Positions 8,002 to 16,287 of a DNA stretch of 64,000 nt are shown here, one piece after another (positions within the stretch are counted from its first letter, which is position 1; the number at the start of each line of letters is the position of its first letter). The stretch covers positions 101,726 through 165,725 of the forward strand of contig JBGAPI010000002.1 in NCBI GenBank assembly GCA_044221335.1, in the 5' to 3' direction. The stretch comes from JBGAPI01 sp044221335. Lineage in GTDB: Bacteria; Pseudomonadota; Gammaproteobacteria; Xanthomonadales; Ahniellaceae. A program made the translations under genes and the position numbers. The notes below the pieces were generated by a model. That model was not told the origin of the DNA, made no database searches, and saw nothing but the letters and a program-made list of their open reading frames with translations.

Positions 8002-10437
8002 CGAGGACGCGTCCCGCGCCAGCAAGCGCATCGGTTCGGCGCGGGCGGCTTCGCGGGCCGGCCACCAGCTCGCCGCGAGCGCGATCGTGATCATCACCGC
8101 CGCGACCAGCGCGTAGGTTCCGGCCCCGCCGGCGCGGATCTCCGGAAGAGCGGACGAGAGTGCTCCGGCCCCCAAGGCGGCGAGCGCGATGCCCGCGACT
8201 GCCGCGCCGACCGCGAGCGCGACCGACTCGCCGAGCACGCCGCGGCGCACGCTCGCGCCGCTCGCGCCGACCGCCATCCGCACCGCGAACTCGCGGCGCC
8301 GCCGGCGCACCGACAGCGCGAACACCGCGAACACGCCGCTGCCCGCGAGCAGCGCCGCCAGCGCGGCGAGCGCGGAGATCAGCAGCGCTGCCACCCGGCG
8401 GCGCGCGGTGAGGTCGTCGAAGCGCTGCGTCATCGTCGCCGTGTCGAACAGCGCGAGCCGCGGTTCCACCTGGGCGAGCGCGCGCGCGAGACCGGCCGAC
8501 AGGCGGTGCGCGTCGATGCCGGGCTTGGCGCGGAGCAGGAGGACGTTGTCGTCGTAGGAGAGCTGTGCGGACGGCACGTAGACGGCGGGCGCAGCACCCT
8601 CGTCGAGGCGCGTGCCCAGCACGTCGGCGACGATCCCGACGATCGTCGCGCCTTCCGGCTGTTCCGGCCAGCCGACGCTGACGCCGAGCCGGCGGCCGAG
8701 CGCGTCGCCCGCGGGGAAGTATCTGCGCGCCGCGCTCTCGGAGAGCACGACCACCGGAGCCGCCGCCGCGTCGTCGTGCGCATCGAACACGCGACCGGCG
8801 CGCAGCGCGATGCCGAGGGTGCGGAAGTAGTCGCCCGCGACCAGCGCGAGCGCGACCGTGCCTTCGTCGCTCGAGCCCTTCGGTCGCGCCTCGATGGTGA
8901 CGTTGTCGCAGCCGCCCTGGATCGGGATGCACGCCGCACTCGCGGCCGACGCCACGCCGGGCAGTGCGCTCATCGCGGTGTCCATCCGGGCCAGGAACCC
9001 CGCGGTGCCGTCGGCCGGCGCCAGTGCGGCAGGAATCGAGACCTGCGCCGACAGCACGCCGTTCGGGTCGAAGCCCAGTGGTGCATTCATCGCGCGCCAT
9101 GCCGCGCCACCGGCCACGGCGGCGCCGATCGCGAGCGCGGTGGCGAGCGCGAACTGCGCGGCGGCGATCGCGCGCTGCGCCCGACCCGCACGGACACCGT
9201 CACGCGACTTCGGCGCGGCCGCGTTCGTCGCGCGCCGGACCGCGAGCGCCGGGGCGAGCAGCGTCGCGCCGAGCACCGCCGCGGCAAGCGCGAAGAGCAG
9301 CGCGATGGCGTCCGGCCCGAGTTCGAGGTCGGCCAGGCTCGCGGCGCCGAAGCGTAGCGACGGCGCGGCACCCGCGAGCACGAGAAGCCCGAGCCGCGCG
9401 AGCCCCCAGGCGGCGACCAGCGCCGGCGTGAAGATCACCGCGATGTCGGCAGCGACCGCACCGAACAGGTCCGAGCGCCGCGCGCCGAGCGCGCTGCGGA
9501 TCGCGAGTTCGTCGCGGCGGAGCTCGAGCCGGGCGAGGGCCAGGAGCACCAGGTTCAGGGTGACGATCGCGACGCCGATCGCCGCACATGCCGCGATGCC
9601 GGCGATCGCCGCGGCCAGCGCCGGCTCGACGCGGGTGTCGATCCAGCGGGTCGAGCCGAGGTCGACGCGAGCCGGCACGCCGCCCATCCGTGGCTCGATC
9701 CGCCGCGCGACTGCGGCCGCGGCGGCAGGCAGGCGTCCGTCCAGCGACCTCGCGTCCGCGACGGCGAACACCGCGTGCCAGTAACTGTGCGTGCCCTCGA
9801 GGCGTCGCGCGAAGGTGACTGCCGGTGCCGACCGCATCGGGACCCACAGCGCAGCCTGTTCCGACAGGCCGCGAAAGCGCGGCGCCGCGACCCCGGCAAC
9901 GACGAACGGCAGGCCCTGCAGCTGCACGACCCGACCGAGCACGGCCGGGTCGGCACCGAAGCGCTCGTGCCAGGTCGCGTCCGACAGCCAGACCCGGCGA
10001 TCATCACCCGTGCCGACCTCGTCGATGTCGTTGCCGAGCGTGAGCGTCGCACCCAGCGCTCCGAAATAGCCCGGCGAGACGACTTCGACCGCCGTCCGCC
10101 GCGCGTCGTCGCCGACGCCGGCCGTCAGCGACAGGGGCGTCAGCGTGACCGCGTGCAGAGTGACCTCGGCGGCGACCGCATCGCGCGCCGCGACGTAGGC
10201 CGGGTAGGACCAGGCCCTAAGGCGCTGCCGGGTGCCGCCGGCCGACAGCGTGAGGTCGAGGAGCTGCACGGTCTCGGCCGCCGGCACGGCGCTCCGGCGC
10301 AGCAGCAGTCCCGACACTCCGGCATACGCGAGGGTCGCCGCCGCGAGGCCCAGCGCCAGGCAGCCGATCGCGACCAGCGACGACACCGGAGCACGGCAGG
10401 CGCGGCGCAGTCCATGAGCGAGTTCCCGTGCGTTCAT
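7999..10437 (-). CDS. FtsX/MacB-type ABC permease, orphan (ADOP-like)
   Basis: The 812-residue protein has the layout of large 'permuted' MacB-type permeases. It has one N-terminal membrane helix (SSLVAIGCLALGLAAATLAYAG), a periplasmic MacB-core region (about 60-260), a three-helix FtsX block, a second periplasmic region (VFDAHDDAAAAPVVVLSES) and a final FtsX block ending RAEPMRLLA. I start at ATG 10437 (MNARELAHGLRRA), where similarity to the family begins. No ATPase gene is nearby, as is common for this family. MacB-type proteins drive periplasmic substrate movement by mechanotransmission; the substrate here is unknown. Confidence 0.85.
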   Translation of the reverse strand: MNARELAHGLRRACRAPVSSLVAIGCLALGLAAATLAYAGVSGLLLRRSAVPAAETVQLLDLTLSAGGTRQRLRAWSYPAYVAARDAVAAEVTLHAVTLTPLSLTAGVGDDARRTAVEVVSPGYFGALGATLTLGNDIDEVGTGDDRRVWLSDATWHERFGADPAVLGRVVQLQGLPFVVAGVAAPRFRGLSEQAALWVPMRSAPAVTFARRLEGTHSYWHAVFAVADARSLDGRLPAAAAAVARRIEPRMGGVPARVDLGSTRWIDTRVEPALAAAIAGIAACAAIGVAIVTLNLVLLALARLELRRDELAIRSALGARRSDLFGAVAADIAVIFTPALVAAWGLARLGLLVLAGAAPSLRFGAASLADLELGPDAIALLFALAAAVLGATLLAPALAVRRATNAAAPKSRDGVRAGRAQRAIAAAQFALATALAIGAAVAGGAAWRAMNAPLGFDPNGVLSAQVSIPAALAPADGTAGFLARMDTAMSALPGVASAASAACIPIQGGCDNVTIEARPKGSSDEGTVALALVAGDYFRTLGIALRAGRVFDAHDDAAAAPVVVLSESAARRYFPAGDALGRRLGVSVGWPEQPEGATIVGIVADVLGTRLDEGAAPAVYVPSAQLSYDDNVLLLRAKPGIDAHRLSAGLARALAQVEPRLALFDTATMTQRFDDLTARRRVAALLISALAALAALLAGSGVFAVFALSVRRRRREFAVRMAVGASGASVRRGVLGESVALAVGAAVAGIALAALGAGALSSALPEIRAGGAGTYALVAAVMITIALAASWWPAREAARAEPMRLLARDASS

Positions 10438-10630
10438 CCTCGATCCCCCGTTGGCGCAATTGCGCCTCATCCCGACGGGGATGCGTGAGGACCCCAAAGC
10501 GTTTCAGCGGTCGTCTTTCGACGGCGACCGGCGTGGTCGGCGGCTTTCCCATGGCGTGTCGCGGGTCGAGCGATTTGTATTGCCGGTCCATCGATGGCAA
10601 GGTGCGCGCGGCCAGGCACCGGACGGCACC

Positions 10631-11017
10631 GTGATCGACAGCGCGGACGAATTCATTCGACTGAGGACGAGCGACAGTGCCGACGAGCAATACCGCGCGA
10701 CGCACGATGCTGCGCCGGTGGCGGTCTGGCTGGACGTCCTGGCCCGATATCCGGAGTTCAAGGTCTGGGTGGTGAACAACAAGCCGATTCCGAACGAGCT
10801 GCTCGACCTGCTGGCGCGGGATGACTCGGAACCGGTACGGCGTGCGGTGGCCTCGCGTCGCAAGCTGTCGCGGCAGACGTTCGAGCTGCTGGCGGGGGAC
10901 GTGTCGGAAAATGTCCGCTACGACATTGCGATGAATCGGAAGTGCCCGGAGGACATCGCCACGATGCTCCGCCGCGACCCCTCGTCCTTCGTGCGAAGCG
11001 CGTTTCGCCACACGTAG
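10631..11017 (+). CDS. Small HEAT-like/leucine-rich variant repeat protein
   Basis: From GTG 10631 the product is 128 residues. It consists of helical repeats of about 24 residues: YPEFKVWVVNNKPIPNELLD, DSEPVRRAVASRRKLSRQT and VSENVRYDIAMNRKCPED. This matches the family of short HEAT/LRV proteins that I remember starting with an IDSADEFIRLRTS-like segment, which is why I prefer this start. The frame is open back to 10451, but those residues are arginine-rich and look non-coding. Its role is probably protein-protein binding; no partner is evident. Confidence 0.65.
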   Translation: MIDSADEFIRLRTSDSADEQYRATHDAAPVAVWLDVLARYPEFKVWVVNNKPIPNELLDLLARDDSEPVRRAVASRRKLSRQTFELLAGDVSENVRYDIAMNRKCPEDIATMLRRDPSSFVRSAFRHT

Positions 11018-11218
11018 CGCGCCGTCGACGTCGCCGGTCGCGGCGAACCCCCGCTGCCCACGACGGCGGTCCGTAACCGCGACACTGCCGGAGCCGACCG
11101 GCCCACCACCGATCCACGCACGTCGAACGAGACTCGGCGCGCGATGACCGTACCCGGGATGAGCCGTCGCGCCGGCACGCTCCGTTAGTCTCAGTGTCGA
11201 CCCCCCGGGTGCCTTCCG

Positions 11219-12529
11219 ATGATCCACCGAGCCGCCGCCGCCTTCGCCGTCCGGATCCTTGCGGGAATGCTCGCTCTTCCCGCGGCCATCGCCGCCGAGA
11301 CACCCGGCGCCGCGGTGCCGACGCTCGCCGTCCGCGCCGCCCGGTTGCTCGACGTGAAGAGCGGCCACTACCTTCCCGACGCGGTGGTACTGATCCGCGG
11401 CGAGACGATCAGTGCGGCCGGCTCGAAGCTCGCCATCCCGGCCGGCACGCGGGTCATCGACCTCGGCGACGCGACCCTGCTGCCCGGCCTGATCGACTGC
11501 CACACCCACCTGATGATGCGGCTTGGCAAGGACGAGGAGTACGGCACGCACCTGCTGACGCGCTCCGATGCGGCGCGCGCACTCGAGGGAGCGGCCGACG
11601 CTCGAGCGACCCTGCGTGCCGGCTACACCACGGTGCGCGACACCGAGAACGAGGGCTCGGGCTACGCCGACGTCGCGCTGCGCGACGCGATCGACGCCGG
11701 CCTCGTCGAGGGCCCGCGGCTGCAGGTCGCGACCCGCGGCATCGCCGCCATCGGCCAGTACGTGCCGTTCGGCGTCCGCCCCGACCTCGCCAATTTCCCG
11801 ACCGGCGCGCAGATGGTGAGCGGCCCCGAGGAGGCGCGCCGCGCCGTGCGCGAGCAGATCGGCCACGGCGCCAACCTGATCAAGGTCTACGCCGACTGGG
11901 AGTATCCGACACTGACCCCGGAGGAGTTGTCCGTGATCGTCGCCGAGGCCCACCGGCAGCACCGCAAGGTCGCCGCGCACGCGACCACGCCGGAGGGCAT
12001 CCGCAATGCCGTGCTCGCGGGCGTCGATTCGATCGAGCATGGCGAGGAGCCCGATGCCGAGACCCTCAAGCTGATGAAGGCCAAGGGCACCTTCCTGGTG
12101 TCGACGGCCGCGGTGGTGGTCGCGTTCAAGGACGACGCGAAGACCGACGCGATGCGGGCCTATGTCGACTCCCGCATCGAGGTGATCCGGAAGTCGCTCG
12201 CCGCGGCCCGCGCCGCCGGGGTCAAGATCGCCGCCGGCCTGGACGCCTCGACCGCCGCGCTGCACGGCCAGAACGCGCGGCAGCTCACGACCTACGTCGA
12301 TCTCGGCGGAACGCCGCTCGAGGCGATCCGCACCGAGACCACGACCGCGGCCGAACTGCTCGGCTGGTCGGACAAGGTCGGCAGCCTCGAGCCCGGCCAC
12401 TACGCCGACCTGATCGCGGTCCGCGGCGACCCGCTGTCCGACATCGGCGAGCTGCGCTCGGTCGGTTTCGTGATGAAGGGCGGGGCGGTGGTGAAGGATG
12501 AGTTGCCCGACGCGGCAGCCCGCCATTGA
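11219..12529 (+). CDS. Secreted metal-dependent amidohydrolase (imidazolonepropionase/prolidase-like)
   Basis: The 436-residue protein has a signal peptide (to about residue 26) followed by an amidohydrolase TIM barrel. Metal-site residues can be placed: DCHTHL with His95 and His97, a carboxylated-lysine candidate Lys222 (LIKVYAD), His254 (VAAHATTPEG), His274 (SIEHGEE) and Asp342 (AAGLDAS). This pattern fits the binuclear Xaa-Pro dipeptidase/imidazolonepropionase-like subfamily, whose secreted members hydrolyse dipeptides or cyclic amides. The C-terminal strand (GHYADLIAVRGDPLSDI) is the usual end of the family. A TAGTCT box about 30 bases upstream (11188) may be its -10 element. The gene stands alone. 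Confidence 0.85.
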   Translation: MIHRAAAAFAVRILAGMLALPAAIAAETPGAAVPTLAVRAARLLDVKSGHYLPDAVVLIRGETISAAGSKLAIPAGTRVIDLGDATLLPGLIDCHTHLMMRLGKDEEYGTHLLTRSDAARALEGAADARATLRAGYTTVRDTENEGSGYADVALRDAIDAGLVEGPRLQVATRGIAAIGQYVPFGVRPDLANFPTGAQMVSGPEEARRAVREQIGHGANLIKVYADWEYPTLTPEELSVIVAEAHRQHRKVAAHATTPEGIRNAVLAGVDSIEHGEEPDAETLKLMKAKGTFLVSTAAVVVAFKDDAKTDAMRAYVDSRIEVIRKSLAAARAAGVKIAAGLDASTAALHGQNARQLTTYVDLGGTPLEAIRTETTTAAELLGWSDKVGSLEPGHYADLIAVRGDPLSDIGELRSVGFVMKGGAVVKDELPDAAARH

Positions 12530-12624
12530 GGGCATCGGCACGCCACCGAGCGCCCGGGTGTCAGCGACCCGGCGGCCGTCGTGCGACAATTGCCGACCCA
12601 ATCCACCCAAACCGGACTATCCCC

Positions 12625-12696
12625 ATGAAGCTCGCCCGTTTCCGCCGCCGCCGCGACCGCCTCCGCCGCAACTTCCAGTCGCGCGCCAAGCGCTGA
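12625..12696 (+). CDS. Possible 23-residue arginine-rich peptide
   Basis: ATG at 12625 opens a 23-codon frame (MKLARFRRRRDRLRRNFQSR + AKR), with 11 Arg and 2 Lys. There is no good Shine-Dalgarno sequence. A TGCGACAAT box (extended -10, GACAAT at 12585-12590) lies about 35 bases upstream, and a 14-bp hairpin follows the stop at once. This promoter-frame-hairpin layout suggests a real small transcript, but high GC produces arginine-rich frames by chance, so translation is unproven. Confidence 0.35.
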   Translation: MKLARFRRRRDRLRRNFQSRAKR

Positions 12697-12708
12697 GTGG
12701 TCTTCGTC

Positions 12709-12739
12709 GGCCGGTCGGCACATCGTGTGCCGGCCGGTC
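12709..12739 (+). terminator. Strong hairpin after the small frame
   Basis: GGCCGGTCGGCACA (12709-12722) pairs with TGTGCCGGCCGGTC (12726-12739) over 14 bp with two G-U pairs and a 3-base loop. No T-run follows, so termination is likely but not certain. Confidence 0.45.
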
Positions 12740-12807
12740 GATGTCTCGTCGGTTCCCGACTCGCGCACACGCAGCGCCAGGAGAGCCCCGGCATTCCCCA
12801 AGGGGCA

Positions 12808-13824
12808 ATGAGTGATTCGATCCTCGTCGCCGCGATCGCTGCTCGAACGATGCTGATTGCCCGCAGCGGGCTCGCGCTGGTCGTCGGAATCATCGGTCTG
12901 ACGATGTCGGTCGCGTGCACGGCGGCCGAGGACTGCGCCGGACTCGGCGAGCCGACGACGAAATCCGATCTATTGCACGGTCGCCTGTCGATCCTGGTTC
13001 CGAATGGTGCGGCAGGGGTCGCCAACCGGCCGAACAACATCATGGGCCCGAGCGAAGACGAGTCCGACCGCTCGGTCGTCAGCGTGACGCGCAACGGCGC
13101 CAACCTGCGCGTGGTTTCCTCCGAGCTGTTCGCTCGCCGCGGAGAACTCGCCGACACCCGGCTGGTCGCTGCCGCCGCGCAGTTCATCGGCCTGACGGCC
13201 GACGAGGTCGCGCCGTCCGACATCACCCCCGATGCGTCCCTGAAGTGGGTCGCCATCGAGCCGCGCGCTCCGCACCGGATCAGCAGCGCGACCACCGTGT
13301 TCGCTGCGTTGGTCGAGGATGCAGACGGCTTCCTCACCTTCGTCGGAATCTCACTCGATCTCGCCGATCAGCCGTCGACCGCCTGCCCGGGCCTGATCCG
13401 CGCGATGGCGGCGAGCATCACGCCGGGAACCCGCCGGCTCGAGAGCGAGGCCGGCTGGCGACGGGTCGACCGTTTCGAGATCCGCGTGCCGTCCGGATGG
13501 CTGGCACGCCGCCAACGCGGTCCCGACTTCGCGGTCTGGTACCTGTTCAAGGCCCCGGTGCTCGGTGAATCGTCGTCCTCGATCGGGATCTACGACGGCT
13601 TCGCGCCGTCCTTTCATCCCCAGGGCAAGCCGATCGTCAGTGGCAAGATCCTGGGTCGAAAGGCGCCGTGGTATCCACGCGCCTCCGGCGATCCGGCGAT
13701 GGATACGCGGGTCGACCTCGAGCACCAGGAGGTGTTGCACATCTGGGTCGTTCCGGCGGCGACGGAGGATGCCGCGACGCTGCGGGCGATGGCGGAATCC
13801 CTGCGATCCGCGGGCGGCACCTAG
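12808..13824 (+). CDS. Secreted protein of unknown function
   Basis: ATG 12808 follows AAGGGG and gives 338 residues. An internal ATG at 12850 would give a cleaner signal peptide (MLIARSGLALVVGIIGLTMS, cleaved near VACTAAED). The mature protein has an N-terminal region with RLSILVPNGAAGVA and a similar second half (FEIRVPSGWLARRQRGPDFA...). This looks like an internal duplication of a domain found in small exported proteins that measure or bind envelope components. I cannot name the family. No operon partner is evident; the YhhN gene starts 63 bases downstream. Confidence 0.65.
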   Translation: MSDSILVAAIAARTMLIARSGLALVVGIIGLTMSVACTAAEDCAGLGEPTTKSDLLHGRLSILVPNGAAGVANRPNNIMGPSEDESDRSVVSVTRNGANLRVVSSELFARRGELADTRLVAAAAQFIGLTADEVAPSDITPDASLKWVAIEPRAPHRISSATTVFAALVEDADGFLTFVGISLDLADQPSTACPGLIRAMAASITPGTRRLESEAGWRRVDRFEIRVPSGWLARRQRGPDFAVWYLFKAPVLGESSSSIGIYDGFAPSFHPQGKPIVSGKILGRKAPWYPRASGDPAMDTRVDLEHQEVLHIWVVPAATEDAATLRAMAESLRSAGGT

Positions 13825-13887
13825 TCGATCGATCCGCGCGGATTCGGGGAGCTGCGACCGGCGGCCGGCGACCGCTACGCTAGGGCC

Positions 13888-14520
13888 ATGATCGACCGCT
13901 GGCTTCCCATTGCCGCCGTGATCGGCGCGCTCTACGTCGCGTCGCTCGCGGTGCATCCCTATCCAGGAAGCTGGGCGCTGAAGGCCCTGCCGGCGCTGCT
14001 GCTGGCGGGGCTCGCACTCACGCGGCTCAGCGCGACGAGGCGCAGGATCCTGTCCGTCGCCTTCGTCGCCGCCGCCGCCGGTGACGCGCTGCTCGATGTC
14101 GACGGCACGGCCAATCTCGCGCCGGGGCTCGGCTGCTTCCTCGTGATGCAGATCGGCTTCGCGATCGACTTCGCCCGTCAGGCACGCGGCGCGCCGGCGC
14201 GCTGGCCGCTCGTCGCGCTGCTGGTCGCGGCGGGCGTCGGGTTGCTCATCGTTGCCTGGCCGCGGCTCGGCGACCTCGCCGTTCCGGTGGTGGTCTATGT
14301 CGCCGCGCTGGTCACGATGACGTGGACGGCGCTGCGCGTCCGTGAGCGGCCGTGGATCGGACGCGGCGCGCTGCTGTTCGTCGCGTCGGATGCACTGATC
14401 GGCGTCAGCCAGTTCGTGATGCCGTTTCCGGCGCCGACCGCGATCATCGTCGCGCTCTACTACGCGGCGATGCTGATGATCGGACGCGGCCTGTTCGGGC
14501 CGCCCAAGGACGCGCCATGA
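13888..14520 (+). CDS. YhhN/TMEM86-family membrane protein, putative lysoplasmalogenase
   Basis: The 210-residue protein is almost all membrane helices (about eight) and has the family landmarks: WALKALPALLLAGLAL, an AAAAGDALLD motif, and GALLFVASDALIGVSQF near the C-terminus. Family members hydrolyse the vinyl-ether bond of lysoplasmalogens; activity in bacteria is only partly shown. A TACGCT box about 10 bases before the ATG suggests a very short leader. The stop overlaps the start of the next gene (ATGA), so the two are probably cotranslated. Confidence 0.8.
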   Translation: MIDRWLPIAAVIGALYVASLAVHPYPGSWALKALPALLLAGLALTRLSATRRRILSVAFVAAAAGDALLDVDGTANLAPGLGCFLVMQIGFAIDFARQARGAPARWPLVALLVAAGVGLLIVAWPRLGDLAVPVVVYVAALVTMTWTALRVRERPWIGRGALLFVASDALIGVSQFVMPFPAPTAIIVALYYAAMLMIGRGLFGPPKDAP

Positions 14521-14972
14521 GCACTCGGATGCTGCACACGATTGCGATCGCACGACCGCGCGAAGTGGTCTTCGACTATGCCTGCACGCCGGCGCACTGG
14601 CCGCACTGGCATCCGTCGTCGCTCAGGCTCTACGGCATCGTCGACGCGCCGCTCGCCGCCGGCGCCGGCTTCGAGGAGGACGTCCGTGCCGGCGGCCGCA
14701 GCGGGCACCTGGTATGGACCGTCGAGGAGGCGAAGCGTCCGGCCCACTGGACCGCCCGAGCCGTCGTCGACAACGGCGCGCGCCTGACGCTCACCTACCG
14801 CTTCGCCGAGACCGCGACCGGCACGAGCTTCGAGCGCGAACTCGTCTACGAGCTGCCGAACGCCTGGCTGCGCGTGCTCAATGTGCTGCTGCTGCGCCGG
14901 CGCATCGCCGCCGAGTCGGCACAGTCGCTGCAGCAGCTGAAGAACCAACTAGAGAGCGGCACGCCGACCTGA
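14517..14972 (+). CDS. SRPBCC (START/polyketide-cyclase fold) protein
   Basis: The 151-residue protein fits the SRPBCC fold, which is a hydrophobic-ligand cavity. It opens with a strand and helix (MLHTIAIARPREVVFDYACTP), then WPHWHPSSLRL, alternating strands (GHLVWTVEEAKRPAHWTARAV) and a long C-terminal helix (AAESAQSLQQLKNQLES). Its ATG overlaps the stop of the YhhN gene by four bases, so it probably works with that lipid-related protein. The ligand is unknown. Confidence 0.75.
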   Translation: MSTRMLHTIAIARPREVVFDYACTPAHWPHWHPSSLRLYGIVDAPLAAGAGFEEDVRAGGRSGHLVWTVEEAKRPAHWTARAVVDNGARLTLTYRFAETATGTSFERELVYELPNAWLRVLNVLLLRRRIAAESAQSLQQLKNQLESGTPT

Positions 14973-15073
14973 CAGCCCCATCGACGAACCAGCCCCATCG
15001 CCGAACGAAAGACAGCCGGGGCACTCCACCGACTCCCGCACCGACGCTTCCGACGAGCCCCAGACCCGACAGG

Positions 15074-15098
15074 AGGGGAAACGCGCAGCGTTTCCCCT
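15074..15098. terminator. Perfect 11-bp hairpin between genes
   Basis: AGGGGAAACGC (15074-15084) pairs perfectly with GCGTTTCCCCT (15088-15098) over a GCA loop. It lies about 100 bases after the SRPBCC stop and 65 before the next operon. There is no T-run, so it may act as an mRNA-end stabiliser or a factor-dependent terminator. Confidence 0.5.
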
Positions 15099-15108
15099 GT
15101 CACGTCAG

Positions 15109-15130
15109 CGTCATCTGATGACGATATCGT
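15109..15130. promoter_or_regulatory. Two adjoining palindromes before the binding-protein operon
   Basis: CGTCATCTGATGACG (15109-15123, 7+1+7) runs into ACGATATCGT (15121-15130, perfect 10-mer), ending about 32 bases before the start of the operon. Position and symmetry fit operator sites; no regulator is identified. Confidence 0.35.
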
Positions 15131-15162
15131 CCCGGCATGATGACTGAACGAGACAACGCTTG

Positions 15163-16287
15163 ATGGATGCCCGCCGGATCGTCGCGCCGCTGCTGGGCCT
15201 GGTCCTGCTCGCCGCGGTCGGCGTCGGGATCTACGTTTCCAATCACCGCCTGACCGAAGACCGCGGCGCGGTCGACGGCAGCCGGGCGCTGCCGGATCGC
15301 AGTGCCGGCCTCCGCGGCCTGATCGGCTCCGAAAAGGAAAGCTATTTCGCCGATCCGCGGACGCGCGAGGCGCTCGCTAGCCTCGGTCTCACGGTCGCCG
15401 TCGAGAAGGCGGGATCGCGCGCGATCGCCGGCCGCTACGAGCCGAAGACCTACGACTTCGGCTTTCCCTCGGGCGCACCGGCGGCGATCCAGCTGAAGCA
15501 GCAGGCGAAGGCCGCGGCGGTCTACAACCCCTTCTACACGCCGATCGTGATCGTCAGCTGGAAGCCGATCGCGAAGATCCTGATCGCCAACGGCATCGTC
15601 GAGGAACAGGGCGGTGCCTACTACATCACCGACCTGCCGGCGCTGATCGAGCTGTCCGCCCAGGGCAAGCGCTGGAAGGAACTGAAGGCAAGCTCAGCCT
15701 TCGCGACCACCAAGACGGTGCTCGCCACCTCGACCGACGTGCGCACCTCGAACAGCGCCGCGATGTACCTGGCGCTTCTGTCCTACGTCGCCAACGCCCA
15801 GCAGGTGGTGCAGAGCCAGGAGGACGTCGACCGCGTGCTGCCGGTGGTCGCGCCGCTGTTCCTGCGCCAGGGCTTCCAGGAGCAGAGCACCGCCGGACCG
15901 TTCGAGGACTACCTCGCGCTCGGCATGGGCAAGACCCCGCTGCTGGTCGCCTACGAGTCGCAGATGATCGAGTACTGGATCAAGCACCCGGACAAGATCG
16001 ACAGCGAGATGGTGGTGCTCTACCCGAAGCCCACGGTGTTCTCGAAGCACGTGCTGGTGCCCTTCACCCCGGCGGGCGACAAGCTCGGCGCCGCCCTCGA
16101 GCGCGAGCCGCGGCTGATCGAGCTGGCGCACGAATACGGTTATCGCACCGGCGGCGACACCCATGGCCCCGAGGTCTGGGCGAAGCGCGGCATCAAGGTG
16201 CCCGAGGTGCTGGTCGACGTGATCGATCCGCCGAGCCAGGAATGGCTCGAACGCATGACCCAGGCCATCGAGGCGAGGTTCAAGTGA
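15163..16287 (+). CDS. Periplasmic solute-binding-like protein
   Basis: The product is 374 residues from ATG 15163; a TTG at 15160 is an alternative. An N-terminal anchor or signal (IVAPLLGLVLLAAVGVGIYVS) is followed by a two-lobe binding-protein fold with segments such as YDFGFPSGAPAAIQLKQ, TKTVLATSTDVRTSNSAAMY and KTPLLVAYESQMIEYWI. The Ser/Thr-rich stretches resemble oxyanion- or sulphate-type binding proteins. It is the first gene of a five-gene operon, and its stop overlaps the GTG of the VWA gene (GTGA). No transporter subunits are present, so a sensing or scaffolding role is more likely than import. Confidence 0.7.
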   Translation: MDARRIVAPLLGLVLLAAVGVGIYVSNHRLTEDRGAVDGSRALPDRSAGLRGLIGSEKESYFADPRTREALASLGLTVAVEKAGSRAIAGRYEPKTYDFGFPSGAPAAIQLKQQAKAAAVYNPFYTPIVIVSWKPIAKILIANGIVEEQGGAYYITDLPALIELSAQGKRWKELKASSAFATTKTVLATSTDVRTSNSAAMYLALLSYVANAQQVVQSQEDVDRVLPVVAPLFLRQGFQEQSTAGPFEDYLALGMGKTPLLVAYESQMIEYWIKHPDKIDSEMVVLYPKPTVFSKHVLVPFTPAGDKLGAALEREPRLIELAHEYGYRTGGDTHGPEVWAKRGIKVPEVLVDVIDPPSQEWLERMTQAIEARFK

